Assembly: GCF_900109205.1 (NCBI RefSeq)
Contig: NZ_FNZB01000002.1
Coordinates: forward strand, 610,489-674,488
Direction of reading: 5' to 3'
Length of the DNA stretch: 64,000 nt
From: Sphingomonas sp. OV641
GTDB taxonomy: Bacteria > Pseudomonadota > Alphaproteobacteria > Sphingomonadales > Sphingomonadaceae
Shown: positions 39,598 to 49,454 of the stretch, piece by piece
How positions within the stretch are numbered: position 1 is the stretch's first letter
How the letters are laid out: each line of letters starts with the position of its first letter
Notes under the pieces: generated by a model
The model's database searches: none
The model's input: the letters and a program-made list of their open reading frames with translations, nothing else
Told to the model about the DNA's origin: nothing
Position numbers and translations under genes: made by a program

Positions 39598-41907
39598 ATG
39601 GCGAGCAGGGCGCAAACGTCCTTGTGGCGCGAGACGGTGAAGGCGGGAGCAATCCGCAGCGGTGCGCTGGCCACGGCGATGGTGCTGTTCGCTGTCACCG
39701 TGCTGACGGCGCTCGCACTGGCAAGCTACCGACCGGGCGACGGGTCGCTCAACACCGCATCGTCGGGCGTGGCGGGCAATCTTCTCGGCGTGCCGGGCGC
39801 GTGGTTCGCCGATCTCGCCCTTACCATCTTCGGTCCCGCAGTGGCGCTGTTGCTGCCGATCGGCCCGGTCATCGGCTTGCGCCTGTGGCGCGATCAGCCG
39901 GCGGGTGCGTGGAAGCGGATGCTGCGCCAAGCGCTGCTCGGCGTGGCGCTGATGGCGGTCGCGCTGGCCTGTGTGTCCGACGATGCGGTGCTGGCGCTGC
40001 CGTTCGGCTGGGGCGGCGCAATCGGCCTGGGTGGCGTCGCGGCCGCACGCTGGGCGCTCTCGTTCGCGAACAATCCACAAGTGACATGGTGGAGCATCGT
40101 CGCGCTGGGCGTGGTGGCGGGGCTTGCCGGTGCGATCGTCTGGGGGCGCAGCCTGGAGGTGGATCTGCCACGCGGCTGGATCCCGCGCCGGCGGCCGAGG
40201 CTCGCGCCCGCTGGCAGCGACGATCAGTGGGACGGGGCAGATGATGAAGCGGCCGCCGATCTGCCGCGCAAGGCGGTCCCACCGCGCGCGGTGGCGGCGC
40301 CCGACAATCGCCCGGCCCCCGTCATCAACGATCGCACCGCGCCGCCGGCCACCGGCAGCGGCACGAAGGAACCGCGCCAGACAAAGCTTGCCCTGCGTGA
40401 CGATTACGAGCTGCCGACGCTGGAAATGCTGACGCCAGCGCCGCCTTCCCAGAATGCACAGATCGACAAGACCGCGCTGGAGCGCAACGCGCGGCTGCTG
40501 GAAACGGTGCTGGACGACTTCAACGTCAAGGGATCAATCGTCGAGGTCCGCCCAGGGCCGGTGGTCACCATGTATGAACTGGAACCCGCGCCGGGCATCA
40601 AGGCGACGCGGGTCATCAGCCTGGCCGACGACATCGCCCGCAACATGAGTGCGATCTCCGCCCGCGTCGCCACCATCCCCGGCCGCACCGTGATCGGCAT
40701 CGAACTGCCCAACGCGAAGCGCGAGACAGTCTCGTTGCATGAGCTGATCGGCAGTCAGGCATTCGAGGACCAGAATGCGCAGCTGCCGGTGATCCTTGGC
40801 AAGAACATCGCCGGCGATCCGGTGATCGCGGACCTTGCGCCCATGCCGCACCTGCTGGTCGCGGGTACCACCGGATCGGGCAAGTCGGTCGGCCTCAACG
40901 GCATGATCCTGTCGCTGCTGTACCGGCTGACGCCCGACCAGTGCCGGATGATCATGATCGATCCCAAGATGCTAGAACTGTCGATGTATGACGACATTCC
41001 GCATCTCCTCTCCCCCGTCGTCACCGATCCCGCCAAGGCGGTGCGCGCGCTGAAATGGGCGGTGGAGCAGATGGAGGATCGCTATCGCCAGATGTCCTCG
41101 CTCGGCGTGCGCAGCCTCGGCGGCTTCAACGAGAAGGTGCGCGCCGCCAAGGCCAAGGGCGCGCCGCTCGGCCGCAAGGTCCAGTCCGGCTGGGACGAGA
41201 ACGGGCGCCCGGTCTATGAGGAGGAGCAGCTCGACTATCAGGTGCTGCCGCAGATCGTTGTGATCGTCGACGAGCTTGCGGACCTGATGATGACCGCTGG
41301 CAAGGAAGTCGAATTTCTCATCCAGCGCCTTGCGCAAAAGGCGCGTGCGGCGGGCATCCACCTTATCATGGCGACGCAGCGGCCGTCGGTGGACGTGATC
41401 ACCGGCGTCATCAAGGCGAACCTTCCGACGCGCATCAGCTTCCACGTTACCTCGAAGATCGATTCGCGCACCATCCTGGGCGAACAGGGCGCCGAGCAGC
41501 TGCTGGGCAAGGGCGACATGCTCTATATGCCCGGCGGCAAGGGCATCGTGCGCGTCCACGGCCCCTTTGTCAGCGACGAGGAAGTGCAGCGCGTCACCGA
41601 CCATTGGCGGTCGCAGGGTACGCCGGACTATATCTCGTCCGTCACCGAGGAGCCGGAGCAGAGCTTCGAGATCGAGGGCGCGCCGACCGGCGAGGATTCG
41701 GCCGAGGACCAGCAATATCGCGCCGCGATCCAGTTGGTATGCGAGAGCCAGAAGGCGTCGACCTCCTGGCTCCAACGCCAGTTGCGCATCGGCTACAATT
41801 CCGCGGCGCGGCTGATCGAGCGGATGGAAAAGGACGGCATCGTCAGCCGACCCGATCACGTCGGTCGCCGCGAGGTGTTGCGCGACACGGAAGGTCACCC
41901 GGTCTGA
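39598..41907 (+). CDS. ftsK: DNA translocase FtsK
   Basis: A 769-residue DNA pump. The N-terminal ~190 residues contain four likely membrane helices; a Pro/Ala-rich linker (about 200-280) follows; then the alpha/beta motor with Walker A TTGSGKSVGLNG (about 423-434), Walker B IVVIVDELADLMM, and the C-terminal gamma winged helix (ASTSWLQRQLRIGYNSAARLIERME) that reads polar KOPS-like sites. It clears chromosome termini at the septum. Normal length for alphaproteobacteria. ATG 39598. Confidence 0.96.
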   Translation: MASRAQTSLWRETVKAGAIRSGALATAMVLFAVTVLTALALASYRPGDGSLNTASSGVAGNLLGVPGAWFADLALTIFGPAVALLLPIGPVIGLRLWRDQPAGAWKRMLRQALLGVALMAVALACVSDDAVLALPFGWGGAIGLGGVAAARWALSFANNPQVTWWSIVALGVVAGLAGAIVWGRSLEVDLPRGWIPRRRPRLAPAGSDDQWDGADDEAAADLPRKAVPPRAVAAPDNRPAPVINDRTAPPATGSGTKEPRQTKLALRDDYELPTLEMLTPAPPSQNAQIDKTALERNARLLETVLDDFNVKGSIVEVRPGPVVTMYELEPAPGIKATRVISLADDIARNMSAISARVATIPGRTVIGIELPNAKRETVSLHELIGSQAFEDQNAQLPVILGKNIAGDPVIADLAPMPHLLVAGTTGSGKSVGLNGMILSLLYRLTPDQCRMIMIDPKMLELSMYDDIPHLLSPVVTDPAKAVRALKWAVEQMEDRYRQMSSLGVRSLGGFNEKVRAAKAKGAPLGRKVQSGWDENGRPVYEEEQLDYQVLPQIVVIVDELADLMMTAGKEVEFLIQRLAQKARAAGIHLIMATQRPSVDVITGVIKANLPTRISFHVTSKIDSRTILGEQGAEQLLGKGDMLYMPGGKGIVRVHGPFVSDEEVQRVTDHWRSQGTPDYISSVTEEPEQSFEIEGAPTGEDSAEDQQYRAAIQLVCESQKASTSWLQRQLRIGYNSAARLIERMEKDGIVSRPDHVGRREVLRDTEGHPV

Positions 41908-41921
41908 GGCTTTGGCGTGAC

Positions 41922-41938
41922 GCCGGGTTTCACCCGGC
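41922..41938 (+). terminator. Hairpin after ftsK
   Basis: GCCGGGT-TTC-ACCCGGC, a perfect 7-bp stem 15 bp after the stop. It lacks a clear T-run, so terminator function is only possible. Confidence 0.45.
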
Positions 41939-42063
41939 TTCCGCCCTCTCGAACGCACCACCAGTACGCCCGGAGCTTGTCGGAGGGTGTCGGCCGGGCG
42001 CCTCGCTAATTGATCCTCTGCAAGCTCAGCCCGGAACAGGTCGCCGGTTCGTCGCACCGCTAT

Positions 42064-42081
42064 TGACTACGTTCGTAATCA
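42064..42081. promoter_or_regulatory. Likely BlaI-type operator
   Basis: TGACTACG-TT-CGTAATCA, 7 of 8 arm positions symmetric, 37 bp before the GTG start of blaI. The TAC..GTA core resembles the dyads bound by BlaI/MecI repressors, so it may mediate autorepression. Match judged by eye. Confidence 0.5.
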
Positions 42082-42117
42082 TTGCGACCACAGGTGTAGT
42101 TGCAGGAGAGTCGAATC

Positions 42118-42486
42118 GTGGCCGAGCGGATCAGCGATGCCGAACATGCGGTGATGGAGGTGCTGTGGGACGATAGCCCGCTCACCGCTCAGGACGTGGC
42201 CGAGCGGGTTGATCCCGAGCGTGGCTGGAGCACCAACACGGTCAAGACGCTGCTGGGGCGGCTGCTCGCCAAGAATGCGATCACGCATGAGGAGGATGGG
42301 CGCCGCTATCTTTACCGGCCCGCGGTCGAGCGCGGCGATTATGTCACCGGTGAATCGCGGCGGCTGATCGATCGCCTGTTCGGTGGCAAACTCACCCCGC
42401 TGGTCGCGCATCTGGCCGAGCGTGATGAGCTGTCCGCGCAAGACATTGCGGAAATCGAAACGCTACTGAAGGCGCTGAAACAATGA
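42118..42486 (+). CDS. BlaI/MecI/CopY family repressor
   Basis: A 122-residue winged-helix repressor: ISDAEHAVMEVLWDDSPLTAQDVAERV (about 5-31), WSTNTVKTLLGRLLAKNAI as recognition helix and YLYRPAV in the wing, then the dimer and cleavage region. GTG 42118 is chosen for its AGGAG nine bases upstream; the frame also opens at a TTG 42100. Its stop overlaps the next gene start (ATGA). Works with the M56 peptidase as a signalling pair. Confidence 0.93.
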   Translation: MAERISDAEHAVMEVLWDDSPLTAQDVAERVDPERGWSTNTVKTLLGRLLAKNAITHEEDGRRYLYRPAVERGDYVTGESRRLIDRLFGGKLTPLVAHLAERDELSAQDIAEIETLLKALKQ

Positions 42487-44126
42487 GCGCCGGCGGTGAG
42501 TGGACGGGCGTCTCCTGGATGGTCGAGGCGCTCGCCGCCTCCGCTCTCCTGATCCTTCTGGTCCTTTTGGTGCGTGCCCCGGTCCGGCGGGCGTTCGGCG
42601 CGCCGGTCGCTTATGCGCTGTGGTCGTTGCCGCTGCTCCGACTGGTGCTGCCGCCCCTTCCGGAAACGGTCCGCGAACAGGTGACAGCGCCCATCTCCGG
42701 TGCGCTTGCCACTCCCATCACCCAGGTCGGCCGACAGGTCACGGTGTTGATCGTGCCTGCCGCTGGCGACGCTGCCGCGCCGTCGTTCCTCACGCTCGGT
42801 TTTTCCCTTGCCGCTTTGTGGGGGATCGGCGCGGCGGCGTTCATCCTGTGGCACATGCTTGCCTATCGTCGCTTTCGCCATCGCCTGCTGGCGGGGGCGG
42901 GCGTCGTCGACGAGGTCGATGGCGTCACCATCGTGGAAAGTGCGGCAGCGGCGGGGCCGCTTGCGTTTGGCGTCCTTCGCCGCTTCGTGGCCTTCCCGCG
43001 CGATTTCGCCGCGCGTTATGATGCCGATGAGCAGCGGCTGGCGCTGGCGCATGAGCTTGGCCACCATGCCCGCGGGGACCTCGTCGCCAATTGGTTCGCG
43101 CTGGCGGTACTCGCGCTGCACTGGTTCAACCCGCTGGCCTGGTATGCCTTCCGCGCGTTCCGCGCCGATCAGGAGATGGCGAATGACGCGCGTGTCCTTG
43201 CGCGGCTCGGAGCGGACGCGCGCCACGCTTATGCCTGCGCGATCGTGAAGGCGGCGCATGGCGGCGCGATCGCGGCCGCCTGCCACCTGCATACCGTGGA
43301 TGATCTGAAGGGACGCTTGCGGATGCTGGGCATGGGGCGGATCTCGCGTCCGCGCGCACTGGTGGGGCTTGCCGCCGTGTTCGCCACCGGTGCGGGCGCG
43401 CTCGGCCTAACCGCTTCGGGCACACAGGCGGCGGAACGGATGCGCGCAAGTGTCGAGACGGCGGCCAAGGCGGCGATCCCGGCGGTGGTTCCGGCCATGG
43501 CGCCGGCTGCCAAGGACGTGCGGGTCGTAGTGGAGCGCGATGGCAAGCGCACGGTGCTTGAGGGCGAGGCTGCCCGCGCCTGGGTGGAGGCAAACCCGCT
43601 GCCTAAGCCGCCGCAACCACCCGAGCCTCCGCTACCAGCAGAGCCGGCCTCTCCCGAAGCGCCCGCGGCACCACCGGTCCCTCTCCCCGCGGTCGCGCCT
43701 TCGGCTGAGGCTGCCGTGCCAACCCCGCCCACGCCGCCCACACCACCGGCACCTCCCACCTGGACGCACGATGGCCATGTCTCCGTCATGGTGCCGGAAG
43801 TCCGGTCCGCCACCTGCACCGGCGATGTGGTGGAGCCGACCGTTGTGCATGATACCGATCATGGGCGTCGGCGGATCACGATCTGCACCGATCGGATCGA
43901 GCGTCGCAGCGCGCGTGCTCAGGCTCAGGCGCAGGCACGCGTCGAGGTCGCGCTGCGCCAGGCCGAAAAGACGCGCCAGCTCGCCATGGTGAGCGCCCGC
44001 GCCGGCATCCGCTCCGCGCGCGCCGCCCTTCGCGACATTGACCATCTCACGCCCGCCGAGCGCGAACACGCCCTGGCGGCGCTCGATCGCGAAGCCAGGC
44101 GGATCGACGATGACGGCCAGCACTGA
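42483..44126 (+). CDS. BlaR1-like M56 membrane metallopeptidase
   Basis: A 547-residue protein. N-terminal membrane helices (ALAASALLILLVLLV, LWGIGAAAFILWHML) surround a cytoplasmic zinc peptidase site HELGHHARGD (about 190-199) with a downstream acidic DQEMANDARVL. In BlaR1 this site cleaves the repressor BlaI. The C-terminal half is not a penicillin-binding domain: it has a Pro-rich stretch (about 375-425) and an Arg/Ala-rich helical end with two Cys (ATCTGD, ITICTD). The signal sensed is therefore unknown. Paired with blaI. Confidence 0.88.
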   Translation: MSAGGEWTGVSWMVEALAASALLILLVLLVRAPVRRAFGAPVAYALWSLPLLRLVLPPLPETVREQVTAPISGALATPITQVGRQVTVLIVPAAGDAAAPSFLTLGFSLAALWGIGAAAFILWHMLAYRRFRHRLLAGAGVVDEVDGVTIVESAAAAGPLAFGVLRRFVAFPRDFAARYDADEQRLALAHELGHHARGDLVANWFALAVLALHWFNPLAWYAFRAFRADQEMANDARVLARLGADARHAYACAIVKAAHGGAIAAACHLHTVDDLKGRLRMLGMGRISRPRALVGLAAVFATGAGALGLTASGTQAAERMRASVETAAKAAIPAVVPAMAPAAKDVRVVVERDGKRTVLEGEAARAWVEANPLPKPPQPPEPPLPAEPASPEAPAAPPVPLPAVAPSAEAAVPTPPTPPTPPAPPTWTHDGHVSVMVPEVRSATCTGDVVEPTVVHDTDHGRRRITICTDRIERRSARAQAQAQARVEVALRQAEKTRQLAMVSARAGIRSARAALRDIDHLTPAEREHALAALDREARRIDDDGQH

Positions 44127-44184
44127 TCGGCGGCGGCGCCTGGTGCCCTTGCCATCCCGGAAGTAACCGGCCATCTGGCATCGC

Positions 44185-45048
44185 ATGGAGGCACCGCCCA
44201 CCGGAGTTCCGATCGAGCTCGAGCCGCTGGTCACACGTGTGCTGGCGCCCAATGCCTCGGCCTACACCTATACGGGTACGCAGACGCATATCGTTGGTAT
44301 CGCCGACCTGGCGATCATTGACCCCGGCCCGGCGAACGAGGCGCATCATGCCGCGTTGCTGGCGGTGGTCGCCGGCCGCCCGGTGCGCGCGATCGTCATC
44401 ACCCATCATCACCGGGATCACAGCCCGGGCGCGCCCCGGCTTGCGTCGGAGCTTGGCGCGCCGATCGTCGGCGCAGCGCCATTTGCGCTGGAGGATGACG
44501 GCCCACAATCCGACGCATCCTTCGATCACGATTATGCGCCCGATCGCGTGATGGCGGAGGGAGAGACGCTGGCCGGCGAAGGCTGGACGCTGGAGGCGAT
44601 CGCGACGCCCGGCCATACGTCCAACCATCTCGCCTTCGCCTTGCCGGAAACAAAAGCGCTTTTCTCCGGCGATCATGTGATGGGCTGGGCAACCAGCGTC
44701 GTCTCGCCCCCGGACGGGGACATGACGGCCTATATGTCCAGCCTTGAGAAGCTGATCGGTCGCGACGACCGGATCTATTATCCGGGGCATGGCGAAGCGA
44801 TCGAGCGACCGCAACGGCTGGTGCGCGGGTTGCTCGGCCATCGCAAGCAGCGCGAAGGGCAGATCCTGCGCCTGCTTCGTGCGGGTACGGGCGTGATCCC
44901 CGCGATGGTCGAGAAGATGTACGTCGGTGTCGATCCGCGGCTCTATCCCGCCGCCGAGCGCTCGGTGCTGGCGCACCTCATCGATCTGGAGCGGCGGGCG
45001 CTGGTCCGCCCGATTGGCGACGTGTGGGAAAGCATGGATGCGGCCTGA
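44185..45048 (+). CDS. MBL-fold metallo-hydrolase (LACTB2-like)
   Basis: A 287-residue metallo-beta-lactamase-fold hydrolase. Zinc motif THHHRDHSPG (about 72-81), IATPGHTSNH (about 138-147), FSGDHVMGW and YYPGHGE are all present; the C-terminal winged part (LRAGTGVIPAMVEKMYV) matches the LACTB2/ribonuclease-type subgroup rather than true beta-lactamases. Substrate unknown. Fifty-eight bp after the M56 gene, so it could be in the same unit. Its end overlaps the next start by 11 bp. Confidence 0.88.
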   Translation: MEAPPTGVPIELEPLVTRVLAPNASAYTYTGTQTHIVGIADLAIIDPGPANEAHHAALLAVVAGRPVRAIVITHHHRDHSPGAPRLASELGAPIVGAAPFALEDDGPQSDASFDHDYAPDRVMAEGETLAGEGWTLEAIATPGHTSNHLAFALPETKALFSGDHVMGWATSVVSPPDGDMTAYMSSLEKLIGRDDRIYYPGHGEAIERPQRLVRGLLGHRKQREGQILRLLRAGTGVIPAMVEKMYVGVDPRLYPAAERSVLAHLIDLERRALVRPIGDVWESMDAA

Positions 45049-45745
45049 CGGCCGGTCGGTGGCGACCGCAGCAATTGGCATCGCTGTTGCGTTTGCCATC
45101 ATCGTCGCGACGGTTGCGGCTTACCGCTGGTGGAACGATCGCCATGTTGTCGAGACGGACGACAGCGGCCTAGCAGTGGCGCGTGTGGTTGCGGCGACGT
45201 TGCACACCAGCGCCGACCTTCGCGTCAGCCGGCTGACCGGCACGGTGCAGGCCACGGGGGCGACGAGCCGCCTGTGGGGCTGGCTGAAATCGAGCCGCGT
45301 GGTCAAGGCGCCCTTCGAGGTGGACTATTTCGTGGATGTCCGCGGGCTCGATACGGCCGATTTCCGCTATGATCCGGCCGCGCGCACGCTTTCCGTCGAG
45401 GTGCCTGACGTGGTGGTCGGCCGGCCCAATATAGATCACGCGCGGGTCACGCTGGATCAGACCTCCGGCGTCTATGTCTCGCGCGATGCCATGGCGGAAC
45501 TGCAGCGGCGCGTCGCGGGAACGGCCAGCAACGTCGTCGCGGAACGGGCGCGCGATCCAGAAAATCTGGCCAAGGCACGCGACAATGGCCGGCGCGCGAT
45601 CGAGCGGCTGTTTGGAGGCGCGTTGGGCGCAGCAGGATTGCCGGTGCGCGTCGAGGTGCGGTTCGCCGGCGATCCAGGCGGGTCGGACGGCGAGCGGTGG
45701 GACATGAGCCGAAGTCTCGAGGAGGTGCTGGGCAACCAGCGTTAA
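45038..45745 (+). CDS. DUF4230 family membrane-anchored protein
   Basis: A 235-residue protein with one N-terminal membrane helix (AAIGIAVAFAIIVATVAAY, about 10-28) and a periplasmic domain of the DUF4230 type (VVKAPFEVDYFVDVRGLDT, YDPAARTLSVEVPDVVV). Function unknown. ATG 45038 lies inside the preceding gene's last codons, so translation may be coupled. Confidence 0.8.
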   Translation: MRPDGRSVATAAIGIAVAFAIIVATVAAYRWWNDRHVVETDDSGLAVARVVAATLHTSADLRVSRLTGTVQATGATSRLWGWLKSSRVVKAPFEVDYFVDVRGLDTADFRYDPAARTLSVEVPDVVVGRPNIDHARVTLDQTSGVYVSRDAMAELQRRVAGTASNVVAERARDPENLAKARDNGRRAIERLFGGALGAAGLPVRVEVRFAGDPGGSDGERWDMSRSLEEVLGNQR

Positions 45746-46057
45746 GGCGCAGCGTTGCCCGGCCTGGTTTCGAGAGCCGAGCGCGCCGGAAGGCTGATGA
45801 CCGTTGGCATGAGCGACGTGTTTCGCCGCTTCGCGACTCGAACCGGCTCCGATGATTGTTGCGTCCGGTCTCCGGCGAATTCTCCCGCGAACATCATAAG
45901 ATATTTGCCTGATGTGGGCTGGCCCGTGCCTCGGAACGGTGTCGTCAAGTAGTTGAATCTTCGGCCGGCACGCAGCGTGCGACAGTAATGGCACGCCGCT
46001 GTTCTATGCTGGACCCGCTTCTGCTACAATAACTCTCCATCGGGAAGGGGAGTCCCC
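45746..46057. other. 312-bp intergenic stretch
   Basis: Lies between the DUF4230 gene and a membrane protein gene. No ORF with support. Contains the palindrome GCACGC-A-GCGTGC (45968-45980) and a -10-like TACAAT (46025-46030), without a convincing -35. The downstream gene probably starts from here. Confidence 0.5.
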
Positions 46058-46843
46058 ATGGCCAGCATTGCACCGTCGCGTGTCGGCATCCGTGATGATC
46101 GCGGCTTTTTCTTTGGTCTTGCAGTCGCGATGGCGCTCACCAACGTCTTCTGTTTCGGGCTTCAGTTTGCCATGGGACGTTCCACGTTCGGCGCGCCGGC
46201 GCTGGTCCATGCCCATGCCCTAGCCTTCATGGGCTGGATCGGCTTCTTCGTATTCCAGTCGTGGCTGGTGGCGAACGGCCGGATCAACCAGCACCGGCTG
46301 CTCGGCTGGCTCGGGGCTGGCTGGGCGGCATTGATGGTGGTGCTGGGGATCGCCGCCACGGTTGCGATGGTTCGCGCCGCGCGCGCCCCGTTCTTCTTCA
46401 TGCCGGGCTATTTTCTGGTCATGAACCCGCTGTCCGTGCTGGTGTTTGCCGGTGTGCTGTGGTGGGCAGTGGCGTGGCGGCGGCGTACCCACTGGCACCG
46501 CCGGCTGGTGATGGTGGCGATGACCGCGATCATGGGGCCGGCCTTCGGCCGATTGCTGCCCGGCCCGCTGATGATCCCCTGGGCCGCCTGGGGCATCTTC
46601 GCTGCAACCATGTTGTTTCCGCTGACCGGCATGGTTCATGACACACGCCGCTATGGGCGGGTTCACCCGGCGTGGTGGGTTGGCAGCGCGCTTCTTGTCG
46701 CCATGCAGGTGGCAATGGACGTGATCACGATCAGCCCGCTCGGCACCGGTTTCTATGCTTTCGTCACGTCGGGGTCACCCGGCGCGCGGCTCGATCCGCT
46801 CGCCTACCCGCCATTTCCGCCGCCCTTTGCACCGGTGCCTTGA
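46058..46843 (+). CDS. Polytopic membrane protein, unrecognised
   Basis: A 261-residue protein with about seven hydrophobic helices. The helix pair around LVHAHALAFMGWIGFFVFQSWL and NGRINQHRLLGWLG holds conserved-looking histidines, as does THWHRRLVMVAMTAIMGPAFGR; this layout resembles DUF2306-like or cytochrome-b561-like membrane proteins that may bind heme, but the match is loose. GAAGGGGAG gives a good start at 46058. Only 32 bp precede nadA, so they may be co-transcribed. Confidence 0.7.
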   Translation: MASIAPSRVGIRDDRGFFFGLAVAMALTNVFCFGLQFAMGRSTFGAPALVHAHALAFMGWIGFFVFQSWLVANGRINQHRLLGWLGAGWAALMVVLGIAATVAMVRAARAPFFFMPGYFLVMNPLSVLVFAGVLWWAVAWRRRTHWHRRLVMVAMTAIMGPAFGRLLPGPLMIPWAAWGIFAATMLFPLTGMVHDTRRYGRVHPAWWVGSALLVAMQVAMDVITISPLGTGFYAFVTSGSPGARLDPLAYPPFPPPFAPVP

Positions 46844-46875
46844 TCGAAGCGCCGGGCCGGGCCATCTGCACCGGC

Positions 46876-47874
46876 ATGGAACAGCCGCAGAACCTCACGG
46901 GCGTTGATATCCGCGCCGAGATCAATCGCCTTCGCAAGGAGCGGAATGCGGTGATCCTCGCCCATTATTATCAGAAGCCCGAGATTCAGGATCTGGCCGA
47001 TTTCGTCGGCGACAGCCTTGATCTCAGCCGAAAGGCGCAGGCGACCGACGCCGATGTGATCGCCTTCTGCGGCGTGCGCTTCATGGCCGAGACGGCCAAG
47101 ATCCTCTCTCCTGAGAAGACGGTGATCCTGCCCGATATGGATGCGGGCTGTTCGCTGGAAGACAGCTGCCCGCCGGAGCAGTTCGCGGCCTTTCGCGCGC
47201 AGCACCCGGATGCGATCGCGCTGACCTATATCAACTGTTCCGCCGCGGTGAAGGCGCTCTCCGACGTGATCGTCACCTCGTCCTCGGCGGAGAAGATCCT
47301 GTCGCAGATCCCGAAGGATCAGCCGATCATCTTCGGGCCGGACCGTAACCTGGGTGGTTATCTCGCGCGCAAGACCGGGCGTGATCTGATCCTGTGGCCT
47401 GGCGTGTGCATCGTCCATGAGGCGTTCAGCGAGACCGAGCTGCTGAAGCTGAAGGCGCAGCACCCCTCCGCGCCGATCGTCGCGCATCCGGAATGCCCGC
47501 CGGTGATTCTCGATCATGCCGATTACGTTGGCTCGACCCGCGGCATCCTGGAATATGCCATGGCGATGTCGGGCGACACGCTGATCGTCGCGACCGAGCC
47601 GCACATCATCCACCAGATGGAGAAGGCGCTGCCGAACAAGACGTTCATCGGTGCGCCGGGCGCGGACGGAAACTGCAATTGCAATATCTGCCCGTACATG
47701 GCGCTCAACACGATGGAGAAGCTCTACCTCGCGCTGCGCGACCTTAGCCCCAGGATCGAGATGGACGAGGATCTGCGGATCAAGGCGAAGAAGAGCCTTG
47801 ATGCCATGCTCGCCATGGCCAGCGGCACGGTAGGGCAGGGCGATCTGGGCCCCGCCAAGGTGACAGGCGACTGA
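46876..47874 (+). CDS. nadA: Quinolinate synthase NadA
   Basis: A 332-residue iron-sulfur enzyme that condenses iminoaspartate with DHAP in NAD synthesis. VILAHYYQKPEIQDLADFVGDSLDLSRKA-type start (about 25-45), YINCSAAVKA, and GNCNCNICPYMALNT near the C-terminus with the cluster cysteines. ATG 46876 has a poor ribosome site; a TTG at 46840 overlapping the upstream stop is an alternative that adds 12 residues. nadB and nadC are not in the window. Confidence 0.95.
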   Translation: MEQPQNLTGVDIRAEINRLRKERNAVILAHYYQKPEIQDLADFVGDSLDLSRKAQATDADVIAFCGVRFMAETAKILSPEKTVILPDMDAGCSLEDSCPPEQFAAFRAQHPDAIALTYINCSAAVKALSDVIVTSSSAEKILSQIPKDQPIIFGPDRNLGGYLARKTGRDLILWPGVCIVHEAFSETELLKLKAQHPSAPIVAHPECPPVILDHADYVGSTRGILEYAMAMSGDTLIVATEPHIIHQMEKALPNKTFIGAPGADGNCNCNICPYMALNTMEKLYLALRDLSPRIEMDEDLRIKAKKSLDAMLAMASGTVGQGDLGPAKVTGD

Positions 47875-47950
47875 GCCGCCGACGCGGGCGCCCCGGATAG
47901 GATCCGGAGCCCCGCGCTGCCTCCTGGCCTCGTCGCGAGAGGTGCTGCCC

Positions 47951-49297
47951 TCAGGCTGCGGCGCGCACGGCGTCGCAGATGCGGTCCACCACCGCCTCCA
48001 CCTGCGCCGCATCATCGCCCTCTGCCATGACGCGGATCACCGGCTCGGTGCCGGACGGTCGGATCACCAGCCGGCCGATGCCTGACAGTTCCGCCTCGGC
48101 CGCAGCAATCGTCCGGCGCACGCTGTCGCTTTCCAGCGGCTTGCCGCCACGGGCGTATTTCACGTTCTTGAGCAGCTGCGGCAGCGGCTCGAACCGGTGC
48201 AGTACCTCGCTTGCCGGTGCGCCGGCGCGCTTCACCTCGGCCAGGATCTGCAACGCCGCGACCAGCCCGTCGCCGGTGGTGCCATAGTCGGACAGGATGA
48301 TGTGCCCCGATTGCTCCCCACCGACATTGAAGCCACGCGCGCGCATGGCTTCCAGGACGTAGCGGTCGCCAACGGCGGTCCGCACCAGCCCTAGCCCCTG
48401 CGCCGACAGGTGCCGCTCCAGTCCCAGATTCGACATTACGGTCGCCACCAGCCCGCCGCCGGCCAGCGCCCCGCGCCGCGCGAAGCCGGTGGCGATGGTG
48501 GCCATCAGCTGGTCGCCGTCGACAATGCGGCCCAGTTCATCCACCACGATCAGCCGGTCCGCATCCCCGTCCAGCGCAATGCCGATCGCGGCGCCGCTGG
48601 CGACCACTGTTTCCGACAGCGTCTGCGGCGCGGTGGATCCAACCTTGTCGTTGATGTTCTTGCCGTTGGGTTCGACCCCGATTGCGACCACCTCTGCGCC
48701 GAGCTCCCAAAGGGCGGAAGGCGCCACCTGATAGGCTGCGCCATTGGCGCAATCGATCACCACCTTCATGCCATCGAGCCGCAGGTCGGCGGGGAAGGTG
48801 GACTTGGCGAAGTGAATGTAGCGCCCCCGGGCATCCTCCACCCGGCGCGCGCGGCCAATGTCACCGGCCGCGGCGAGCGCCACTTCACCGTCGATCAGTG
48901 CCTCGATCGCCAGTTCCGCCTCATCCGACAGCTTGTACCCATCGGGGCCGAACAATTTGATGCCATTGTCGGCAAAGGGGTTGTGACTGGCGGAGATCAT
49001 CACGCCGATGTCCGCGCGCATCGATTGGGTGAGCATCGCCACCGCCGGCGTCGGCATGGGCCCGACCAGCACCACATCCATCCCCACTGCCGTGAATCCG
49101 GCAACGAGCGCGTTTTCCAGCATGTAGCCGGACAGCCTCGTATCCTTGCCGATCACCACGCGGTGGCGATGGTCGCCGCGCACGAAATAGGCGCCGGCGG
49201 CCATGCCGACCTTCATCGCCATCTCGGCCGTCATCGGCGCGATATTGGTCAGGCCGCGAATGCCATCGGTGCCGAAGTATTTGCGCGCCACTGACAA
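47951..49297 (-). CDS. glmM: Phosphoglucosamine mutase
   Basis: A 448-residue enzyme that makes glucosamine-1-phosphate for peptidoglycan and [18 protein letters not shown] is the diagnostic start; the phosphoserine loop ISASHNP has S104; the metal loop is DGDADR (about 245-250); the phosphate-binding [15 protein letters not shown] is near the end. Convergent with nadA and divergent from the symporter gene. Confidence 0.97.
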   Translation of the reverse strand: MSVARKYFGTDGIRGLTNIAPMTAEMAMKVGMAAGAYFVRGDHRHRVVIGKDTRLSGYMLENALVAGFTAVGMDVVLVGPMPTPAVAMLTQSMRADIGVMISASHNPFADNGIKLFGPDGYKLSDEAELAIEALIDGEVALAAAGDIGRARRVEDARGRYIHFAKSTFPADLRLDGMKVVIDCANGAAYQVAPSALWELGAEVVAIGVEPNGKNINDKVGSTAPQTLSETVVASGAAIGIALDGDADRLIVVDELGRIVDGDQLMATIATGFARRGALAGGGLVATVMSNLGLERHLSAQGLGLVRTAVGDRYVLEAMRARGFNVGGEQSGHIILSDYGTTGDGLVAALQILAEVKRAGAPASEVLHRFEPLPQLLKNVKYARGGKPLESDSVRRTIAAAEAELSGIGRLVIRPSGTEPVIRVMAEGDDAAQVEAVVDRICDAVRAAA

Positions 49298-49454
49298 CCT
49301 CCAAATCGTTCAATGTTCCCGCCCGGCGCCGATCGGATACGCCGCAGGCGGCTTGCTCAGGCACCGGTGGTGCCGCACAACCATGTTGCCTTAGCTCTTG
49401 CCGTTTGGCGGACTTAGGAACAAGTCCGGGGTGACGAAGAGTTCGAAAGGCGTG

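Noticed and set aside
44185..45048. Beta-lactamase regulated by the BlaI/BlaR1-like pair
   Set aside because: The MBL protein has LACTB2-like features and lacks a signal peptide, so true beta-lactamase activity is unlikely.
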